The notes: generated by a model from the sequence alone, not told the origin. Shown: positions 1 through 10,052, counted from the first letter of the stretch. The stretch is 64,000 nucleotides of DNA from Enterococcus gilvus ATCC BAA-350 (GCF_000407545.1 NZ_ASWH01000001.1:1069501-1133500), one strand, 5' to 3'. Numbers and translations are program-made.

Positions 1-786
1 TTGAGATGGCATTTTGCCAATGAGATCCCGCATTCATTCGAACGTTATTTGGCGCCGTCACTGCTGTATGCCATGATGCCGATCTTAAAAAAGTTGTATA
101 AAGACGATGATGCATTAAAAGCAGCGTACAAACGCCAATTACTCTTCTTTAATACGCAGCTAAGCTGGGGTGGTGGGGTCATCACTGGCTTGATGTCTTC
201 GATGGAGCAGCAACGGGCACAAGAGGAATATGAGAATAAAGAAATTTTGATGCAAGATGATTTGATGTACAACACGAAGGCAGGGTTGATGGGGGCGTTA
301 GCCGGAATCGGGGATGCGATCGATTCAGGTACGGTCCAATACATCTTCATCGCCATCGCCGTTCCTTGGGCACAACAAGGAAGTGCGCTAGGTGCGTTGT
401 TCCCATTTATTTGCTTCGCACTTTACCAAGCCGCACTGGGCGTATTCTTTGCTAGACAGTCCTTCACTATGGGGCGTAATGCGACAGGCTTGATGCAAAG
501 TACAGGTGTCCAAACAGCGATCGAAGCACTTTCGGTACTAGGGCTGTTCATGATGGGGATTCTTGCCGGGAACTACGTAAAAGTCGAGTCCACATTGAAA
601 TTTGCCATCTCTGGACGGAAATTCGTTATTCAAGAGATTCTTGATCAGATCGTTCCGGGCATCTTGCCTTTAGTTGTCGTGATGGGGGTGTACTGGTTCT
701 ATACGAAGAAGGGTCTGAAAGTAACACAAGCATTGCTTTGGCTGACCTTGATCTTGATCATTTTAGCTGGAATCGGAATCTTATAA
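1..786 (+). CDS. PTS mannose/fructose/sorbose family IID component (5' partial)
   Basis: This is the membrane subunit IID of a mannose-class phosphotransferase system, which moves a sugar or sugar acid across the membrane with IIC and phosphorylates it. The reading frame is open from the first base, and about 10-20 N-terminal residues of a usual IID are missing, so the true start lies upstream. The family-typical stretches GVITGLMSSMEQQRA and GLMGALAGIGDAIDSGT are present, and hydrophobic helices occupy the C-terminal third. IIC is expected just upstream, outside the window. The gene is followed closely by IIB, so it belongs to one operon with the next five genes. Confidence 0.93.
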   Translation: MRWHFANEIPHSFERYLAPSLLYAMMPILKKLYKDDDALKAAYKRQLLFFNTQLSWGGGVITGLMSSMEQQRAQEEYENKEILMQDDLMYNTKAGLMGALAGIGDAIDSGTVQYIFIAIAVPWAQQGSALGALFPFICFALYQAALGVFFARQSFTMGRNATGLMQSTGVQTAIEALSVLGLFMMGILAGNYVKVESTLKFAISGRKFVIQEILDQIVPGILPLVVVMGVYWFYTKKGLKVTQALLWLTLILIILAGIGIL

Positions 787-808
787 ATAGAAAAAGGATG
801 TGTATGAA

Positions 809-1315
809 ATGGGCGTAGTGAATTTAGCTCGAGTAGACGAACGATTGATCCATGGACAAGTAATGATGACTTTATCACAAAAAAGTGGGGTCAATTCAAT
901 TTTTGTTGTAGATGAAGTGGTAGCGAAAGACAAATTTATGCGGGATCTTTACAAGAATGCCGGCAGTCGGACAGGTCAGAAAACGATTGTGATCACACCG
1001 GAAAAAGCGAAGTTTTATTGGGATGAATTTACTTTTAAAGAATACAACTGTATTTTGATCACCAAGACAGTCAGTGTCATTTATGATCTGGTAAAGCATG
1101 GTGTACCGATGAAAGAGTTGAACATTGGCGGGATCGCTCAAAAAGATCCTGAGAAGGATTTGTTGGTCACAAAATCAGTGTACTTAAACAAAGAGGACGC
1201 AGAACGCTTAAAGGACATGAATGAAAATTATGGTGTGGAAGATATCTATTTCCAAGCGACACCCTCTGCACCTAAATCAAGCTTGAAGGATGTCTTAAAA
1301 CAATTGGGATTATAG
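809..1315 (+). CDS. PTS mannose/fructose/sorbose family IIB component
   Basis: Cytoplasmic phosphoryl carrier of about 168 residues that passes phosphate from IIA to the incoming substrate. The motif RVDERLIHGQV carries the expected phospho-histidine, His15. An in-frame GTG lies at 800, but AAAGGA at 793-798 is too close to it and is well placed for the ATG at 809, so I chose 809. The gene sits 22 bp after IID and 28 bp before an unknown membrane protein. The substrate cannot be read from IIB alone. The downstream dehydratase and aldolase suggest a hexuronate or aldonate. Confidence 0.93.
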   Translation: MGVVNLARVDERLIHGQVMMTLSQKSGVNSIFVVDEVVAKDKFMRDLYKNAGSRTGQKTIVITPEKAKFYWDEFTFKEYNCILITKTVSVIYDLVKHGVPMKELNIGGIAQKDPEKDLLVTKSVYLNKEDAERLKDMNENYGVEDIYFQATPSAPKSSLKDVLKQLGL

Positions 1316-1343
1316 AGAAAATGAAAGACAGGAGAGAGTAAAC

Positions 1344-2216
1344 ATGGAGCAAACAGAGATCTTCAACGATTGGCTATTTCGATACCAATATGTTTATCGG
1401 TTACGTCGAACAGAGAAAAGCAAAAAAAGATTTCTTAGCGCTTTAGTTACGGATATCGCAAAGATGCGCGAAGATATTCGAGTGATCGAGTACGATCAGC
1501 AAAAGAAATACGCATCTCGGAACGTCTATGTCGGCGATGTCGAAAAAGCAGAACGTGTGATCTGTACATTCTATGATACTCCTCCTGAGAGCTTTGGCTC
1601 CTACCAGTTGTTTGATCGTAAGGACCAAGCGAAAAAGACGACGACCTACATTTTAGTGAGCACGATTTTGGCAATTCTTTTAGGGATCATAGGCACGCTG
1701 GTCTACATGGGCCTGTCGCCTCATTCCTTTCAATTGAATTCACTCGGCACACTGATGATAGTGGCTGCTTACGGCGCCTATTTTGTTCTCTTAGGAAAAG
1801 TCACGAAAGGATTGTCTAAGCGGAAAACATTGGTTCGCAACACCTCGTCGATTTTAGCGATGTTGAAGATGATCGCCGATGAGCGACAAGAAAAAGTCGC
1901 CTATGCCTTTTTAGATGAAGGCAGCTACGGCAGCAAAGGATTAGACGAATTACAAAAGCAGGTCAGCCGTCAGTGTCAGATTTATTACTTAGACAGCGTA
2001 GGGGCTTCAGCCCCGTTACATTTGATCGGTGAGACACCCAGTAGCAAAAAAGCAATAGAAGACATTGATTATCAGGCGGCAAATCAAAAAGTAAGTTATC
2101 TTTTCAGTGCACGAAGAGATGAAGACAAGGCAGCTTTTTACTTAGAGGCCGCAGATTTAAAAGAGAAAAAGCTGAATATGAAAAATATTGCTGCTGTAAC
2201 AAGTTTGTTTCAGTGA
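1344..2216 (+). CDS. unknown two-helix membrane protein in PTS operon
   Basis: A 290-residue protein that I do not recognise. Residues 1-100 are charged and probably cytoplasmic. Two transmembrane helices follow at about 101-122 and 132-151, then a soluble C-terminal domain of about 140 residues. It has its own good Shine-Dalgarno (ACAGGAGAGAG) and lies between IIB and IIA, a position where mannose-class PTS operons normally carry no extra gene. By position it may assist, anchor or regulate the transporter, but no motif shows this. The IIA gene follows without a gap. Confidence 0.8.
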   Translation: MEQTEIFNDWLFRYQYVYRLRRTEKSKKRFLSALVTDIAKMREDIRVIEYDQQKKYASRNVYVGDVEKAERVICTFYDTPPESFGSYQLFDRKDQAKKTTTYILVSTILAILLGIIGTLVYMGLSPHSFQLNSLGTLMIVAAYGAYFVLLGKVTKGLSKRKTLVRNTSSILAMLKMIADERQEKVAYAFLDEGSYGSKGLDELQKQVSRQCQIYYLDSVGASAPLHLIGETPSSKKAIEDIDYQAANQKVSYLFSARRDEDKAAFYLEAADLKEKKLNMKNIAAVTSLFQ

Positions 2217-2233
2217 GAGAAATGGAGGAAATT

Positions 2234-2677
2234 ATGCTAGGAATCGTAATCGCCACACATGGCACCTTAAGTGATGGCTTAAAAGATGCTGCGGAAGTGA
2301 TCATTGGAACTATGAACAACATCGCGACCGTGAATTTGAATCCCGGGGACGATGTTCAGGAATTAGGCGGAAAAATCGAGGCTGCTATAAAGGAAGTTGA
2401 TAACGGCGAAGGAGTCGTTGTCTTAACGGACTTAGTAAGCGCCAGCCCGTACAATCAGTCAGTCTTGATCACCAACGAATTAGAGGCTGCGCTTCAAGCG
2501 AACGTTTATGTCATCGGCGGTGTTAATTTACCGATGCTGCTTGAAACGATCAATCATCAAATTCTAAGTACACCTATAGAAGAAGCTGCGCCAGCAGTGA
2601 TGGCACAAGGGGCAGACAGCTTGGCTATTTGGCATATCTCATCAGTGGAAGAAACAGACGAAGAAGACGACTTTTAA
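2234..2677 (+). CDS. PTS mannose/fructose/sorbose family IIA component
   Basis: About 147 residues. It accepts phosphate from HPr and hands it to IIB. The N-terminus [16 protein letters not shown] places the active-site histidine at position 9, as in the EIIA-Man fold. The reading frame is open from 2213 and another ATG lies at 2222, but GGAGG at 2224-2228 is correctly spaced only for ATG 2234. The start overlaps the region just after the stop of the upstream membrane protein, so translation is probably coupled. The acidic tail (EETDEEDDF) is unremarkable. Confidence 0.92.
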   Translation: MLGIVIATHGTLSDGLKDAAEVIIGTMNNIATVNLNPGDDVQELGGKIEAAIKEVDNGEGVVVLTDLVSASPYNQSVLITNELEAALQANVYVIGGVNLPMLLETINHQILSTPIEEAAPAVMAQGADSLAIWHISSVEETDEEDDF

Positions 2678-2699
2678 TTAGGATAGGGGACTAAAACTT

Positions 2700-3767
2700 A
2701 TGAAATGGGGCTTTAGATGGTATGGAGAGAAAGGTGACTCCATTCCTTTAAATCATGTAAGGCAGATTTCCGGTATCAATGGTGTCGTTGGCACATTGTT
2801 GAATAAGATGCCCGGAGATGTATGGGAAGTTGCAGAAATTCAGGAACTGAAAGAATCAATTGAAAAAGAAGAATTGGCGTTGCTAGGCATTGAAAGTGTC
2901 GCGATCCATGATGCGATCAAGGCCGGCACCGATGAACGGGACCATTACATTGATAACTACATTCAAACGATCCGAAACCTTTCTGAGTGTGGGGTGGATT
3001 TGATTTGCTACAGCTTCAAACCGATTTTCGGCTGGGCAAAAACAACCCTTAATTATGAAAATGAAGATGGCAGCTTGGCTTTGCTCTATGATCAAGAGGT
3101 TGTAGACAATATGGAGCCGGGAGATATGTACAAGCTGATCAGCAGCCAATCAAAAGGCTTCCAGCTTTCCGGTTGGGAAGAAGAACGTTTGAACAAATTT
3201 AATTCATTAGTTGAGATGTATGATGGCGTGACGGAAGAGGATCTATTCGAGAATTTGAAGTATTTTCTTGAAAAAATCATTCCTGTCTGTGAAGAGGCAG
3301 ACGTGAGAATGGGGATTCATCCGGATGATCCGCCATGGGAAATTTTCGGGTTCCCACGTATTACGAAAAATTTAGCTGATTTAAAACGAATCATCAGCAT
3401 GGTGGATTCTCCTTACAATGGCATTACGTTGTGTACGGGTGCCCTAGGTGCAGATCCTGAAAACGACATGGTGAAGATCGTTCACGAAATCGGGGATCGA
3501 ATCAACTTTGTTCATTTCCGCAACGTGGAATTTCTTGGTTACCGGAAGTTCAAAGAAACCGCCCATCCATCTGCGGAAGGGTCATTGGATATGTACGCGA
3601 TCATGGAAGCGCTAATTGAAGTTGGTTTTGATGGCGTGATTCGCCCGGATCACGGACGGACGCTCTTTGGTGAAGTCGCACGTCCAGGATACGGACTATA
3701 TGACCGAGCAATGGGGATCACGTATATGCAAGGACTGCACGAGGCGATCGTAAAAAGTAAAAGCTAG
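2700..3767 (+). CDS. uxuA: D-mannonate dehydratase
   Basis: 355 residues, the normal length for UxuA, which dehydrates D-mannonate to 2-keto-3-deoxy-D-gluconate in hexuronate catabolism. Family-typical segments include the N-terminus MKWGFRWYGEKGDSIPL, the metal-site region GIHPDDPPWEIFGFPRI, CTGALGADPEND, HFRNVEF and the C-terminal RPDHGR. It is a TIM-barrel enzyme of the xylose-isomerase type using a divalent metal. Position between PTS IIA and a KDPG-type aldolase fits uptake of a mannonate- or fructuronate-yielding sugar acid. The kinase that should act between the two enzymes is not in the window. Confidence 0.94.
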   Translation: MKWGFRWYGEKGDSIPLNHVRQISGINGVVGTLLNKMPGDVWEVAEIQELKESIEKEELALLGIESVAIHDAIKAGTDERDHYIDNYIQTIRNLSECGVDLICYSFKPIFGWAKTTLNYENEDGSLALLYDQEVVDNMEPGDMYKLISSQSKGFQLSGWEEERLNKFNSLVEMYDGVTEEDLFENLKYFLEKIIPVCEEADVRMGIHPDDPPWEIFGFPRITKNLADLKRIISMVDSPYNGITLCTGALGADPENDMVKIVHEIGDRINFVHFRNVEFLGYRKFKETAHPSAEGSLDMYAIMEALIEVGFDGVIRPDHGRTLFGEVARPGYGLYDRAMGITYMQGLHEAIVKSKS

Positions 3768-3792
3768 CAGTTGGATAGAAAGCGAGGAAAAC

Positions 3793-4428
3793 ATGTCAGT
3801 AACGATGAAGCATGAAGTGTATGAACAGTTAGTACAAACAAAGCTGTTGCCGCTCTATACCGCAACGAATCTTGATTATTTAGATAAGGTGGAAGAGATT
3901 TTGTTGAAAAACGGAGTTCCGCTGATCGAAGTGACGTTTCGCAGCGACCGTGCGGCAGAAGCCATCAAGAAACTGTCAGAATCAGGAAAATTAACGGTAG
4001 GGGCAGGAACTGTCCGTACGTTGAAAGAAGCAAAAATCGCTGTTGAAAATGGTGCGAAGTTCGTGGTGTCTCCAGCGGTGGTACCTGAAGTGATCGAATT
4101 TTGTTTAGAGCAAGAAATCCCAGTTTTTCCAGGAACAGCAACACCGCGGGACATTCAAATTGCGGCAGATTATGGCCTTACAGTTGTGAAATTCTTCCCG
4201 GCGGATATTTACGGGGGACTGGATGCTATCAATGCATTAAGCGGCCCTTTCTACGATATGAAATTCTTGCCGACTGGCGGAATCACTAAAGACAACTTTG
4301 TTTCGTATTTGGATAATCCTCACGTGATCGGTGTAGGCGGCTCCTTCATTCTTTCGGAAAAGGTCATCATGGAAGACAATGGAGAGAAAATGGACCGAAT
4401 CCTACAATCATTAGTAGAACAAATGTAA
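3793..4428 (+). CDS. bifunctional 4-hydroxy-2-oxoglutarate / KDPG aldolase
   Basis: 211-residue class I aldolase of the KDPG/KHG family, which cleaves 2-keto-3-deoxy-6-phosphogluconate to pyruvate and glyceraldehyde 3-phosphate. The Schiff-base lysine is K133 in VVKFFPAD, and the catalytic glutamate region is EVTFRS (E46). GAGTVRTLKEA and FPGTATPRDI are also typical. RBS GCGAGGAAA precedes the ATG. It is the last gene of the PTS operon and is followed directly by an intrinsic terminator. The paralogue DgaF of glucosaminate operons has the same fold, so the exact substrate is inferred from the neighbouring mannonate dehydratase. Confidence 0.9.
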   Translation: MSVTMKHEVYEQLVQTKLLPLYTATNLDYLDKVEEILLKNGVPLIEVTFRSDRAAEAIKKLSESGKLTVGAGTVRTLKEAKIAVENGAKFVVSPAVVPEVIEFCLEQEIPVFPGTATPRDIQIAADYGLTVVKFFPADIYGGLDAINALSGPFYDMKFLPTGGITKDNFVSYLDNPHVIGVGGSFILSEKVIMEDNGEKMDRILQSLVEQM

Positions 4429-4478
4429 AAAGCATCAGGAGTGATCAAATGATCGGCTCCTGATGCTTTATTTTTTTT
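4429..4478 (+). terminator. intrinsic terminator, probably bidirectional
   Basis: A 13-bp perfect stem AAAGCATCAGGAG (4429-4441) pairs with CTCCTGATGCTTT (4457-4469), followed by a T run on the + strand. It ends the PTS/uxuA operon. On the - strand the stem is followed by a shorter T run, so it can also end the phosphoketolase transcript. Confidence 0.9.
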
Positions 4479-6840
4479 ATTTTAGAGGTGCCCATTTCCA
4501 ATCTTCTACTTCAACTAAGTCTTTTCCTTCTGAACGAATAAAGTCATGGTGTTTTTGCAGCGTGTCGTCCATTTGTTGTGAGAAGTTCGCAGCCTGTTCA
4601 CCGTAAACGGCATTAGCACCATCTTGTGCTAAGTGGAAGCGATCCATTTCACTGAAGACGCGCATGTCAAATGGTGTTGTAATATCCCCATTTTCACGGT
4701 AGCCATGGATATGGATATTGTGATTGTGACGGTCAAAGAAGATGTCACGTACCATACCTTCATAACCGTGGAAAGCAAAAATGATTGGTTTGTCGGTTGT
4801 AAAGATCGCATCAAATTCATCGTCTGTCAGACCACGCGGATCAATATCCGGATGACGCAATTTCAAGATGTCTACAACGTTGACAAAGCGAATTTTTAAT
4901 TCAGGAAATTGTTTGTTCAAAATAGAGACAGCAGCTAATGATTCTAAGTTAGGTTCTGTACCAGCTGCGGCGATGACTAAATCAGGTTCTGCCCCGTTGT
5001 CAGTACTTGCCCAATCAATGACTTTGAGTCCTTTTTCCACCAACTCTTCGGCTTCATCCGCAGAATAAAATTGCGGACGTGGATGTTTGCTTGAGACGAT
5101 CAAATTGATCACTTGCTTGTCTTGCATCGCTTTGTCCATTACCGCCATTAAGCTGTTGGCATCAGCGGGCAAATATTCACGAATAAATTCCGGTTTTTTC
5201 TCAGCTAAATGAGTCAATACACCAGGATCTTGATGGGTGTAGCCGTTATGGTCTTGTTGGAAGACCGTCGAAGTCGCGATCAAGTTCAATGCTGGGTATT
5301 CTTTACGCCAAGAATGTGCGCTGGCTTTACGCATCCATTTGAAGTGCTGTGTCAACATAGAATCTACGACACGCAAGAAAGATTCGTAGCTGGCGAAGAA
5401 ACCGTGACGACCAGTCAGTACATAGCCTTCCAAGAAACCTTCTGCTTGATGTTCCGATAACTGGCCATCGATTACACGACCCACTGAGGATTGCCATTCA
5501 TCCGTACTGTTTTTTGGTTCTAACCATTGGCGATTCGTAACATCGAAAACTTTGTTCAAGCGGTTCGATTTTGTTTCATCAGGACCAAAAATGCGGAAGT
5601 TTGTTGGGTTTTCTGTAATCATATCCCGTGCTTGTTCGCCGAAGACGATCATATCTTGTGCAGTCACTGCACCTGGAACAGTCGTATCGATCGCGTGTTG
5701 TTTCCAATCAGGCATCACCATTGGTTTAGGATCGATTCCGCCATTCGTGATTGGATTTGTTGCCATACGCTTGTCGCCTTTAGGAGAGAGCGCTCGGATG
5801 TCAGCCACAATTTTTCCGTTTTCGTCGAATAATTCTTCTGGACGGTACGATTTTAACCAATCCACCAACTTATCCGCATGTTCCATATCTTCAGAATTTA
5901 CAGGGATCGGTACTTGGTGCGCACGGAAAGTGCCGGCCAATTGTTCCCCGTTCCAAGTTTCTGGACCAGTCCAGCCTTTAGGGGTTCTAAAGATGATCAC
6001 TGGCCAATGAGGCATTTCAGCATCTTCCGCAGTTCCTTTACGCGCTTCAGATTGGATCGATTTGATTTCTTCAATGACTTCATCAAGTACGTTTGCCATG
6101 ATCGGATGCACTTTTTCAGGGTCTGTACCTTCTACAAAGTAAGGTTTCCAGCCCAGGCCTTCAAAATATTTTGCCAAATCTTCATCACTTTTACGTGAAA
6201 GGATCGTTGGATTCGAGATTTTTCCGCCATTCAAGTAAAGGATCGGTAATACCGCTCCGTCATTGACCGGATTGATAAAGACATTTGAGAACCAGCCGCT
6301 AGATAGAGGGCCAGTTTCCGCTTCGCCATCTCCAACAACAGTTGCTGCGATAACATCAGGATTGTCTAAAATAGCCCCCGTCGCATGAGAAAGGGAATAC
6401 CCTAATTCGCCGCCTTCGTGAATGGAACCTGGTGTTTCTGGTGCTGCGTGAGAAGCAATACCGCCAGGGAAGGAGAACATTTTGAATAGTTTTTTCATCC
6501 CTTCAGCGTCTTCAGTGATTTCAGGATATATTTCTGTGTAGCTGCCATCGATATAAGAGTTTGAGACCATCACTTGTCCGCCATGTCCAGGCCCTTCAAT
6601 GTAAAACATATTCAAATCATATTTATTAATCACACGGTTTAAATGTGCATAAACGAAATTTTGCCCAGCGATAGTTCCCCAGTGACCGATCGGGTGGGTT
6701 TTAACGTCTTCTTTTTTTATCGGTTGCTTTAATAAGGGGTTGTCCTTTAAATACATTTGAGCGACGGAGATATAGTTGGCCGCGCGCCACCATGCATCGA
6801 CTTTATTCAGGTACTCTTGAGAATCTAAGTTGTTTGACAT
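4477..6840 (-). CDS. xpkA: xylulose-5-phosphate/fructose-6-phosphate phosphoketolase
   Basis: 787 residues, the usual length. This thiamine-diphosphate enzyme splits xylulose 5-phosphate (and in some homologues fructose 6-phosphate) with phosphate into acetyl phosphate plus a triose or tetrose phosphate. The N-terminal [36 protein letters not shown] and the C-terminal [18 protein letters not shown] are family signatures. The start ATG has a strong RBS (AAAAAGGAG). It is a single-gene unit with its own promoter. It connects pentose breakdown to acetate formation, which suits a lactic acid bacterium. Confidence 0.96.
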   Translation of the reverse strand: MSNNLDSQEYLNKVDAWWRAANYISVAQMYLKDNPLLKQPIKKEDVKTHPIGHWGTIAGQNFVYAHLNRVINKYDLNMFYIEGPGHGGQVMVSNSYIDGSYTEIYPEITEDAEGMKKLFKMFSFPGGIASHAAPETPGSIHEGGELGYSLSHATGAILDNPDVIAATVVGDGEAETGPLSSGWFSNVFINPVNDGAVLPILYLNGGKISNPTILSRKSDEDLAKYFEGLGWKPYFVEGTDPEKVHPIMANVLDEVIEEIKSIQSEARKGTAEDAEMPHWPVIIFRTPKGWTGPETWNGEQLAGTFRAHQVPIPVNSEDMEHADKLVDWLKSYRPEELFDENGKIVADIRALSPKGDKRMATNPITNGGIDPKPMVMPDWKQHAIDTTVPGAVTAQDMIVFGEQARDMITENPTNFRIFGPDETKSNRLNKVFDVTNRQWLEPKNSTDEWQSSVGRVIDGQLSEHQAEGFLEGYVLTGRHGFFASYESFLRVVDSMLTQHFKWMRKASAHSWRKEYPALNLIATSTVFQQDHNGYTHQDPGVLTHLAEKKPEFIREYLPADANSLMAVMDKAMQDKQVINLIVSSKHPRPQFYSADEAEELVEKGLKVIDWASTDNGAEPDLVIAAAGTEPNLESLAAVSILNKQFPELKIRFVNVVDILKLRHPDIDPRGLTDDEFDAIFTTDKPIIFAFHGYEGMVRDIFFDRHNHNIHIHGYRENGDITTPFDMRVFSEMDRFHLAQDGANAVYGEQAANFSQQMDDTLQKHHDFIRSEGKDLVEVEDWKWAPLK

Positions 6841-7266
6841 AGATAAAACTCCTTTTTAAGTATAAAATACTTTAATGTTTACACACACAATATACCCGTA
6901 TTCAAATCGCTTGTAAACCTTTTTTTGGTGTTTTTTACATTAATTATTTATTATCACAAATTAACATAACGGGAGGGATAAAAGAAAAGCTTTTGTGATA
7001 TATTAAACAAACTTTTTAATAACAATTTCTCATACTGAAAAAATCGCTTATTATTTTGTTAAGAAAGAGAAATAAGCGTTCATTAATGAAGAGGAATTAG
7101 AGGCACCGTGTAAAAAAAGAAGGAGAGGTAAATTGACGGACATTCATAAATACGCCACATTTTTTTCTTACTTTGCATCAAAAAGCTCATAGCTTTTTCA
7201 AATCTTTGACGTAAGATAAGTGTAACCCTAAAGTAATTCTTTTCCCCTGTGAAAGCAGGAACCCCC
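6841..7266. other. intergenic region, phosphoketolase to C39 peptidase
   Basis: No convincing gene. It holds the phosphoketolase promoter and RBS. A Rex-like half-conserved box TTGTGATATATTAAACAA lies at 6993-7010, with the left half perfect and the right half two mismatches off. A small hairpin AAAAAGCT/AGCTTTTT lies at 7180-7199. The - strand frame running through 7083-7424 overlaps the peptidase gene and looks non-coding. Confidence 0.5.
6889..6917 (-). promoter_or_regulatory. promoter of phosphoketolase with possible cre
   Basis: On the - strand TTTACA (6917-6912) and TATATT (6894-6889) are 17 bp apart, a good sigma-A promoter about 50 bp upstream of the gene. A sequence resembling a CcpA site (TCAAATCGCTTGTA, 6902-6915) overlaps the -35 region but has about three mismatches to the consensus. 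Carbon catabolite control is therefore only a suggestion. Confidence 0.6.
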
Positions 7267-7304
7267 AAAAATAAAGCTGGTGCGTAAGCACCAGCTTTAT
7301 TTTG
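7267..7304 (-). terminator. intrinsic terminator of C39 peptidase gene
   Basis: A perfect inverted repeat with arms at about 7268-7283 and 7288-7303 and loop GTAA ends in T-rich sequence on the - strand. The stop codon of the peptidase gene lies inside the stem. Confidence 0.8.
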
Positions 7305-7959
7305 TATATACCCATACGTTTGCGAGTTGCGGCAAAAGGGAATCGAGTGAATATTTTTGCATGTAGTGATTTTTTTCCGGGCTGTCATTCGGGTCATAAA
7401 CGATAAGCTGATCACTCTGGACATCCTTTTTGATCACCATGATGTGCCCGACTTCTGTAAACTCACCAGGGGTGACTGATACCACCAATGGCTGGTTCTG
7501 ATTCAAATACTGCTGGATCTTTCCTTGATCCTTCCCAAGGTTCTGAACAGTCAGACCGTAATGTTCAGCAAAAGCAGGAAATATAGACCATGCAGTTCCT
7601 TGTCCATTTTCATAATAGCGATCACCGCTCCATTGCAGAATCTCTGTTGGATAGACTGTTCGCTTTTCTTGAAAGGAAAGAATCATGGCTAAAGAAGTGA
7701 TCGCACAGCCGTTTGTGGCTAAATCATTCCTATCAGAACCGCTGCCATATGCTTTTCCGGACCATCGCGGATCTGTCTGTAAAATCAATGAAAAATCCTG
7801 ACCATGTTCTTGCAGGTATTGATTGGCGGAAGCAGAAAAACTCTGCTGACTATTTGCTTTATTGCTAAATGGAAAAAATTTCAACGAGAGGGCGCCTAAA
7901 CTTGCGCACACTAAAACGATGCCTAATAAAATAGAAAAGGGACGAGATCGTCTTTTCAT
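7297..7959 (-). CDS. C39-like cysteine peptidase, secreted or membrane-anchored
   Basis: 220 residues. A basic start (MKRRSR) and a hydrophobic helix (about residues 8-30) form a signal peptide or anchor. The rest matches the Peptidase_C39_2 type: NGCAITSLAM holds the catalytic Cys, GHIMVIKKD the His, and YDPND the Asp/Asn. The frame is open further upstream, but AGGAGTGGAGGTG lies just before the ATG at 7959, so I chose that start. The family cleaves peptides outside the cell, and the substrate here is unknown. It lies 66 bp after the ABC-F gene on the same strand and may share its transcript. Confidence 0.85.
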   Translation of the reverse strand: MKRRSRPFSILLGIVLVCASLGALSLKFFPFSNKANSQQSFSASANQYLQEHGQDFSLILQTDPRWSGKAYGSGSDRNDLATNGCAITSLAMILSFQEKRTVYPTEILQWSGDRYYENGQGTAWSIFPAFAEHYGLTVQNLGKDQGKIQQYLNQNQPLVVSVTPGEFTEVGHIMVIKKDVQSDQLIVYDPNDSPEKNHYMQKYSLDSLLPQLANVWVYTK

Positions 7960-8025
7960 AAAAAACACCTCCACTCCTATAGTAAAACAAAAAAGGAGAG
8001 AGGTGCCATCGGGCAAAAGTTGTAC

Positions 8026-9945
8026 TTATTCAAATTCTTCTAATTCCAAGCTGAGTTCTTCCCAGCTTGTGAGCTGTTCTTCTTGAAATGCTTTAGCCGT
8101 TTCCAATTCATTCGTCAATTCTAATAATTGAACATGATCATTCAAAATATCCGGATGACTCATTTGTGTTTCAAGTGCATCAATTTTTTCATCCAAAGAA
8201 GAGAGGCTTTCCTCGATCGACTCGATTTTACGACGTAAGCTGCGAATCAGCTTTTGCTGTTCTTTGTCCTGATGAAATTTCTTTTTAGGCACTTCAACAG
8301 GGTCATTTTCTTTCGCTTGCAATTCAGCAATTTCTTCTTCTTCTCTTTTTTTCTCTAAATAATAGTCATAATCACCAAGGTATAATTTGCTGCCCTCTGG
8401 AGATAATTCAATCACTTTGTTTGCGATGCGATTGATAAAATAACGGTCATGAGAAACAAAGAGCAGGGTGCCCTGATAATCGATCAGCGCGTTTTCTAAC
8501 ACTTCTTTGTTGTCGATGTCCAAATGGTTGGTAGGTTCATCCAGTATCAAAAAGTTCTCTCTGTTCATTGATAGTTTTGCTAAAGCGACACGAGCTTTTT
8601 CCCCACCACTCAGTAGCGGAATTGTCTTTTCGACATCCTCACCACTGAATAGGAAGCCACCTAAAACACTTCGAATCTCTTTTTCGGGGGTCGTCGGATG
8701 TTCATCCCAAAGCTCAGCTAAAATCGTTTTATTTCCATGGAGATCCGCCTGCCCTTGATCGTAATATCCGATCGTCACATTGGTTCCAAAATGGGGAGTC
8801 CCTTTGATGAAGGGCAGCTGTCCGATCAAGGATTTTAATAACGTAGATTTTCCGATCCCGTTTGGTCCGACAAGGGCGATGGCATCCTCACGACGGATAT
8901 CTAGATCCACTGGCTCGGACAACGTTTCCTCATAGCCGATTGCTGCTTCTTCAACTTGCAGGACCACGTTGCCTGAAATTTTATCAATATCGAACATGAA
9001 TCTTGCTGATTTTTCCTTGCCATCCGGCCGGTCTAGCCGATCCATTTTCTCTAATGTTTTGCGGCGGCTTTGGGCGCGTTTTGTCGTTGAAGCGCGGACT
9101 AAATTGCGGGCGACGAAATCTTCAAGCTTTCCGATTTCTTCCTGTTGTTTTTCATACGCCTTCCAGTCACTAGCAAGCTGCGCGGCTTTTAAGTCTAAAT
9201 AACGAGAGTAATTTCCTTTATAATGGCGAATTTTATGGCGAGAAATTTCATAAATCTCATTTACGACGCGATCCAAAAAATAACGGTCATGGGAGACAAT
9301 TAAGAGAGCACCCGCATAGCCTTGTAAATAATCTTCCAGCCAGGCCAGTGTTTCGATGTCTAAGTGGTTGGTGGGTTCATCAAGAATCAAGATGTCTGGT
9401 TTTACTAACAGCATACGAGCCAAAGCAAGACGCGTTTTTTGACCACCCGAAAGAGTGCTGATTTCTTTATCGTAAAAACTGTCATCGAATTTAAACCCGT
9501 GAAGGACGCTTCGAATCTCATTTTCATAGCCGTACCCGTTCTGTTCATTGAAATCATGCTGCAGTTGATCGTATTCCTTCAATAAAGAAGCGTAGCGAGC
9601 CTCAGTTTCTGGGGTATCACCGATAGCGATTTCGACTTCCCGCATTCGTGCTTCCATTTGACGGACTTTTTCAAAAGCCTTCAGCATTTCGTTCCAGATC
9701 GTTTCTGTTGAGTCCAACCCCGTATCTTGAGCGAGGTAGCCCAGCGTGGCTTGTTTATTTTTGATGACTTGCCCCGCATCAGGTGCTTCGATACTGGCAA
9801 TAATTTTTAGTAGTGTCGATTTGCCCGCACCGTTTCGTCCAACGAGACCGATCCGTGCTTTGCTTGCGACTTCAAGATGGATATTTTCAAATAGCGTGTC
9901 TGCGCCAAAATAGCGAGCAATTTGATTTGCTTGTAATAAAATCAT
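8026..9945 (-). CDS. ydiF: ABC-F family ribosome-associated ATPase (YdiF-like)
   Basis: 639 residues with two ABC domains and no membrane segments. Walker A motifs are GRNGAGKST and GPNGIGKST, signatures are LSGGQ and LSGGE, and the Walker B segments are both LILDEPTNHLD. A charged linker and a coiled-coil C-terminal region (about 540-639) follow, as in YdiF/Uup-type ABC-F proteins that act on ribosomes. Bacillus has ydiF next to rex (ydiH). Here they are divergent neighbours, which supports the assignment. Nothing indicates a specialised antibiotic-resistance ABC-F. Confidence 0.92.
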   Translation of the reverse strand: MILLQANQIARYFGADTLFENIHLEVASKARIGLVGRNGAGKSTLLKIIASIEAPDAGQVIKNKQATLGYLAQDTGLDSTETIWNEMLKAFEKVRQMEARMREVEIAIGDTPETEARYASLLKEYDQLQHDFNEQNGYGYENEIRSVLHGFKFDDSFYDKEISTLSGGQKTRLALARMLLVKPDILILDEPTNHLDIETLAWLEDYLQGYAGALLIVSHDRYFLDRVVNEIYEISRHKIRHYKGNYSRYLDLKAAQLASDWKAYEKQQEEIGKLEDFVARNLVRASTTKRAQSRRKTLEKMDRLDRPDGKEKSARFMFDIDKISGNVVLQVEEAAIGYEETLSEPVDLDIRREDAIALVGPNGIGKSTLLKSLIGQLPFIKGTPHFGTNVTIGYYDQGQADLHGNKTILAELWDEHPTTPEKEIRSVLGGFLFSGEDVEKTIPLLSGGEKARVALAKLSMNRENFLILDEPTNHLDIDNKEVLENALIDYQGTLLFVSHDRYFINRIANKVIELSPEGSKLYLGDYDYYLEKKREEEEIAELQAKENDPVEVPKKKFHQDKEQQKLIRSLRRKIESIEESLSSLDEKIDALETQMSHPDILNDHVQLLELTNELETAKAFQEEQLTSWEELSLELEEFE

Positions 9946-10035
9946 TGGATATCTTCCTTAAATTTATTTTTCCGAATGGATTAAGTCTATCATATTTTCG
10001 CAGACCTTGCGATTGGAAGCGGTCATTTCAGTTAA

Positions 10036-10052
10036 TCGTGATTTTTTCACAA
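10036..10052. promoter_or_regulatory. possible Rex operator, imperfect
   Basis: TCGTGA and TCACAA half-sites are separated by 5 bp, whereas the consensus is TTGTGA-N6-TCACAA. It lies between ydiF and rex, upstream of the rex -35, so it could serve autoregulation. The wrong spacing lowers confidence. Confidence 0.35.

Noticed and set aside
5552..6010. 152-codon + frame opposite phosphoketolase
   Set aside because: Shadow frame of a strongly recognised gene. No RBS or sensible composition.
7083..7424. 113-codon - strand frame between phosphoketolase and C39 peptidase
   Set aside because: Overlaps the peptidase gene and its terminator, has no RBS and has a non-protein-like composition.
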